NCBI GenBank assembly: GCA_036275935.1
Contig: DASUCS010000006.1
Location: 1-8,763 of the forward strand
Length of the DNA stretch: 8,763 nt
Direction of reading: 5' to 3'
Origin: DASUCS01 sp036275935
Lineage (GTDB): Bacteria; Actinomycetota; Acidimicrobiia; Acidimicrobiales; JACDCH01
The position numbers and the translations under genes were made by a program. The notes beneath the pieces are model-generated. The model saw only the letters and a list, made by a program, of their open reading frames with translations, searched no databases and was not told the DNA's origin. The stretch's first letter is position 1; each line of letters opens with the position of its first letter. Positions 6,030 to 8,763 of the stretch are shown one piece after another.

Positions 6030-6452
6030 GTGGCCTGCTTGTTCTGCGCGATCGTCGCCGGGACCGCGCCGGGCCATCTCGTCGACGAGACCGCCGACAC
6101 GCTTGCGTTCCTCGACATCCGGCCCTTGTTCCCGGGTCACACGCTGCTCGTGCCGAAGCAACACGTCGAGACCCTGCGCGACCTTCCGGCGCCGCTGTTG
6201 GCCCCGTACTTCGCCGAGGCCCAGCGGATCTCGGCCGCGATGGAGGACGTGCTCGGTGCCGCCGGCTCGTTCGTGGCGATGAACAACCGCGTCAGCCAGA
6301 GCGTGCCGCACCTGCACACACATGTGGTGCCGCGCAACCGCAAGGACGGGCTGCGGGGCTTCTTCTGGCCGCGCGGGAAGTACGGATCACCGGCGGAAGC
6401 CGACGAGATCGCCGCGCGCCTGCGGGTCGCCCTCAGTCGGGCTCGACGATGA
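6030..6452 (+). CDS. HIT-family nucleotide hydrolase/transferase
   Basis: Small cytoplasmic protein of 140 residues, the usual length for a prokaryotic histidine-triad protein. Such proteins hydrolyse or transfer nucleotidyl groups, for example from AMP-linked substrates. The signature HLHTHVV is at residues 94-100, with H96 the expected nucleophile. PGHTLLVPK is at 35-43, MNNRVSQSVPH at 84-94, and a C-terminal GLRGFFWPR typical of actinobacterial members at 107-115. An N-terminal C3-x-x-C6 pair and H45 could bind zinc, as in some HIT subgroups. The open frame runs back to 5826, but the HIT fold begins at the ACLFC segment, so I chose GTG 6030, which has a TACGCT box 6 nt upstream. The gene ends inside the converging DinB-MOSC gene, overlapping it by 20 bp. 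Its specific substrate cannot be read from sequence. Confidence 0.9.
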   Translation: MACLFCAIVAGTAPGHLVDETADTLAFLDIRPLFPGHTLLVPKQHVETLRDLPAPLLAPYFAEAQRISAAMEDVLGAAGSFVAMNNRVSQSVPHLHTHVVPRNRKDGLRGFFWPRGKYGSPAEADEIAARLRVALSRARR

Positions 6453-7419
6453 CCGCGTCGCCCGGCGTCAGCGCTCCGTCGCGCAGCACGCTGGCATAGA
6501 CCCGGCTGATGCCGGCCTCGCGATCGTGGCTCATGCGGTTGAAGTCGCCGTCGAGGAACCAGCCGGCGTTCTTCTTGCAGGGCGTCGAGTAGGCCGAGAC
6601 CTCGGCGAGCACCTGATCGCCGAGGGCCAGACGTGTGCCGGGTCGAAGCGTCGTCCAGTCGAGACCGGCGATGGACACGTTCTCGCCCGCGTTGCCGATC
6701 GCGATCGGATGTCCTTCGCGTCGCAAGCGGTCGACGACGTCGACCGACCACAGGCACAGCGCCTGCCACACGCGGCCATGGTGCTGGCGGGCCGCTTGGC
6801 GGTCGCCCTCCACCCCCCGGTAGCCCACGTCCGCCCGTGAAATCGGGGTCTTCGGGACCCCGCCGCCCGACGCGAACAAGCCGGCGATGCGGCCTTCGGC
6901 ACGCGGCGCGCCGGCGCCCAGCGCGTGCAGCCCGCGCCCGATGTCGGCGAGATGATGGGACGCGTCGTGCACCGCGTGCCGCAGCACCCAGTCCGGATCC
7001 ACGACCTCGTCGCCGAGCTCGATGGACGCCGTCCACTGGTGGGCCTCGAGTGCACCCACGCGCGCCTCGAGCTTCGTTGCGTGCTCCTCGATGAGATCGA
7101 CGCCGTCGGCGAACGACGTCGTGTACGGCGGGTCATCCGCGACGGCATCGGTCGGACGAGGAACCTCGAGGCGTGACACCGCTCCCCTCGTCATCAGCCC
7201 CAGCAGCTCGTCGAGGCTGGCGAGCACCACCGCCGCGTGTCCGGCGTACTCCGCGGCCGACCACGTGGTCGGGGCCGGACGGGTGGACAGCACCGCGTCG
7301 TTTACGCCGGCGGCTGCCCAACGCCAACGCATGGCCATCGTCGTGAGCGAGCGCCGCGCATCGAGCCGGTTGTAGTGAGCGCCGTCGAAGCGGCACTCGT
7401 GGCAAACCTCGACGGTCAA
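6433..7419 (-). CDS. DinB-like domain fused to a MOSC domain
   Basis: A two-domain protein of 328 residues. Residues 6-11 (CHECRF) form a short CxxC element seen at the start of some actinobacterial DinB-like proteins. A DinB/maleylpyruvate-isomerase-like helical domain covers about 15-168, with possible metal-binding histidines at H61 (WSAAEYAGH) and in AVHDASHH (149-156). The MOSC domain covers about 180-326: GGVPK (186-190), GVEGDRQ (202-208), HHG (213-215), EGHPI (235-239), GENVSI (245-250), TPCKKN with C281 (279-284), and SRVYASVLRDG (305-315). MOSC proteins typically handle sulfur, molybdenum-cofactor or N-hydroxylated substrates, while DinB-like enzymes often depend on metal and small thiols such as mycothiol. 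The start is TTG 7419, overlapping the WS/DGAT stop as TTGA, which suggests translational coupling; no other start codon is near. The joint function is unknown. Confidence 0.82.
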   Translation of the reverse strand: MTVEVCHECRFDGAHYNRLDARRSLTTMAMRWRWAAAGVNDAVLSTRPAPTTWSAAEYAGHAAVVLASLDELLGLMTRGAVSRLEVPRPTDAVADDPPYTTSFADGVDLIEEHATKLEARVGALEAHQWTASIELGDEVVDPDWVLRHAVHDASHHLADIGRGLHALGAGAPRAEGRIAGLFASGGGVPKTPISRADVGYRGVEGDRQAARQHHGRVWQALCLWSVDVVDRLRREGHPIAIGNAGENVSIAGLDWTTLRPGTRLALGDQVLAEVSAYSTPCKKNAGWFLDGDFNRMSHDREAGISRVYASVLRDGALTPGDAVIVEPD

Positions 7420-8763
7420 ACAGCCTTCTTGAGGTCTTCGAGGGCGGCGCTGAGTCCGTCGGCGATCGACCACACGTCCGGGACCAGGTCGGCACACGCC
7501 ACGAGACCGAAGTCCAGCTGGTCGAGGTAGCTCATCACGGTGATGTTGAGCCCGCCGCCGTCGAAGATCGGCCCCATGGGGTAGTGCGCGACGACGCGCG
7601 CGCCGTTCGAGTACAGCGGGAACGGCGGGCCCGGCACGTTCGAGATCGTCACGTTGAACAGCGGGCGGTGACGATCGGCCATGCGGGTCCGCGAGTACAA
7701 CCGCGCCGCCCGTCCCGCGAGCGCAGGGGCGGCGAACTCGGCCCAGTTCGTCAGCGTGTCGGCACCGATCGCGTTGAGCTGCTCCTTCGCCTGCTGCGTT
7801 CCTTCGTGGATCGCCTGCAGCCGCTCGATCGGATCGTCGTACTGCGTCGCCAGCGAGCACAGCATGTTCGAGACCTGGTTGCCCAGCGTGCCGGCCTGCT
7901 CCTCCGTGCGAACAGACACCGGCACCATCGCCACCAGCGGCTCCTCGGGAAGCTCGCCTCGGTTCTCGAGGTAGTGCCGCAACGAGCCGGCGCACATCGC
8001 CAGAACGACGTCGTTCACCGACACGCCGAGCTCGTTCTTCACGTTCTTCACGTCGCTGAGTGACAACGAGGTGAACGCGAAGCTGCGGTGCGGTGTCAGC
8101 GCGGCGTTGAACGACGTGCGCGGCGCGGCGAAGTACCCCGGCGGCGGGTCGACATCGGGAAGGCGGTTGCGCTGACGCGTGCGCAGCGCCGTCTCCGCGG
8201 TGCGGCGGATGGTGCTCGCCAAGCGGAACGGCTGGCGCGCGAGCGAGGTGGCGGCGTACCCGAGCCGCTCCACTTCCGTGGGGATGCGGTCCGGCTGCCA
8301 CTCCTCGGTCGGCGGCGGCGGCTCGTCATCCGGATTGAGCTGCAGCATCGCGACGGTGATCTCGTTGCCGGACACGCCGTCGATCGCCGCGTGGTGCACC
8401 TTGGTGAGCACGCCGATGTTGCCGCCCTCGAGCCCCTCGATGATCCAGCACTCCCACAGCGGGCGCTCGCGATCGAGGTGGATCTTCACCAGGTGCGAGG
8501 CGAGCTCGGCGAGCTGCTTGGGGCCACCCGGCGCCGGCACGGCGATGTGGCGGAGGTGGTAGTCGAGGTCGAAGTCAGGGTCTTCGATCCACAACGGGTG
8601 GTGCAGCCCCATCGGGATCTCGACGAGCCGGCGGCGGAACGGGGCGGCGAGGTGGAGCCGGGACTCGTAGAACTCCTTCACGTCGTCCATCGACAGGCCG
8701 CCCTCGACCGTCGACGGATCGAGGACCATGAGCCCCGCCACGTGCATGTACGACGACGGCGTC
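7416..8763 (-). CDS. Wax ester synthase/diacylglycerol acyltransferase (WS/DGAT), 5' end cut off
   Basis: Bifunctional acyltransferase predicted to join acyl-CoA to a fatty alcohol or diacylglycerol, making wax esters or triacylglycerol at the inner membrane. The window holds 448 codons. Reading from the edge, TPSSY precedes the ATG at 8747, and this matches the family start region (ETPxxxMHVA), so the true start is probably some 15-25 residues beyond the window. Numbering from ATG 8747, RPLWECWIIEGL is at 95-106, the catalytic HHAAIDG at 118-124, GVSVNDVVLA at 241-250, MVPVSVR at 274-280, NVTISNVPGP at 365-374, and LNITVMSYLDQLDFGL at 400-415. The C-terminus is complete at AALEDLKKAV. A Pro-rich linker (DDEPPPPTEEW, 140-150) divides the halves. 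The gene is followed by DinB-MOSC with overlapping stop and start. The family is certain, wax ester versus triacylglycerol preference is not. Confidence 0.93.
   Translation of the reverse strand, partial: TPSSYMHVAGLMVLDPSTVEGGLSMDDVKEFYESRLHLAAPFRRRLVEIPMGLHHPLWIEDPDFDLDYHLRHIAVPAPGGPKQLAELASHLVKIHLDRERPLWECWIIEGLEGGNIGVLTKVHHAAIDGVSGNEITVAMLQLNPDDEPPPPTEEWQPDRIPTEVERLGYAATSLARQPFRLASTIRRTAETALRTRQRNRLPDVDPPPGYFAAPRTSFNAALTPHRSFAFTSLSLSDVKNVKNELGVSVNDVVLAMCAGSLRHYLENRGELPEEPLVAMVPVSVRTEEQAGTLGNQVSNMLCSLATQYDDPIERLQAIHEGTQQAKEQLNAIGADTLTNWAEFAAPALAGRAARLYSRTRMADRHRPLFNVTISNVPGPPFPLYSNGARVVAHYPMGPIFDGGGLNITVMSYLDQLDFGLVACADLVPDVWSIADGLSAALEDLKKAV

Noticed and set aside
4659..6452. phoH2 with HIT as a toxin-antitoxin or defence pair
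   Set aside because: HIT is divergent and a common housekeeping enzyme. The usual small antitoxin gene directly before phoH2 is absent, and no defence gene is nearby.
6433..8301. A 622-codon open frame on the minus strand running from inside WS/DGAT through DinB-MOSC
   Set aside because: Its first ~290 codons are a shadow of the WS/DGAT gene in another frame, with Arg/Ala/Pro-rich low-quality sequence. Only the part from TTG 7419 carries real domains.
1..8763. CRISPR array, insertion sequence, tRNA or riboswitch
   Set aside because: I found no regularly spaced repeats, transposase motifs, cloverleaf structures or conserved aptamer cores. Spacers are short except for 3024-3271.

Overview
This is a GC-rich bacterial chromosome segment (about two thirds G+C by eye) packed with genes on both strands. 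The family content points to an actinobacterium: a wax ester synthase/diacylglycerol acyltransferase (WS/DGAT), a PIN-PhoH protein of the mycobacterial PhoH2 kind, a DUF2993 (LmeA-like) protein, and an actinobacterial-style HIT protein and DinB-MOSC fusion. A lineage such as Acidimicrobiia would fit, but that placement is inference. I see no rRNA, tRNA, insertion sequence, phage gene or CRISPR array. Gene content and codon use look like ordinary chromosome.

Layout, left to right. The window opens inside a xylulokinase gene (xylB, minus strand, 3' end cut off). A control region of about 100 bp separates it from a divergent gene for a membrane-anchored, GH18-like TIM-barrel protein. That gene converges, with a 9 bp gap, on an unrecognised minus-strand gene of 316 codons. 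Next is a 248 bp spacer rich in hairpins. It is followed by a minus-strand cluster transcribed in the order PIN-PhoH ATPase/nuclease, DUF2993 lipid-binding-like protein, DEDDy 3'-5' exonuclease, with gaps of 28 and 42 bp for the starts chosen here. A plus-strand HIT-family gene diverges from PhoH and converges on, with a 20 bp overlap, a minus-strand DinB-MOSC fusion gene. That gene's TTG start overlaps the stop of a WS/DGAT gene, whose 5' end is just beyond the right edge.

How the genes work together. xylB points to pentose use, and the divergent GH-like protein may act on a related glycan (inference). PIN-PhoH and the DEDDy exonuclease are both nucleic-acid enzymes and may share a transcript. 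WS/DGAT and DinB-MOSC look translationally coupled, which links storage-lipid synthesis to a possible thiol or metal-dependent enzyme.

The most useful pattern is in the gene starts. Five genes (xylB, GH-like, DUF2993, exonuclease, HIT) have a TANNNT -10-like box 6 to 8 nt before an in-frame GTG and no clear ribosome-binding site. This suggests leaderless transcripts, and it decides three of the start codons. Only the unrecognised gene has a good Shine-Dalgarno sequence. I did not find a clearly novel multi-gene defence or mobile system.
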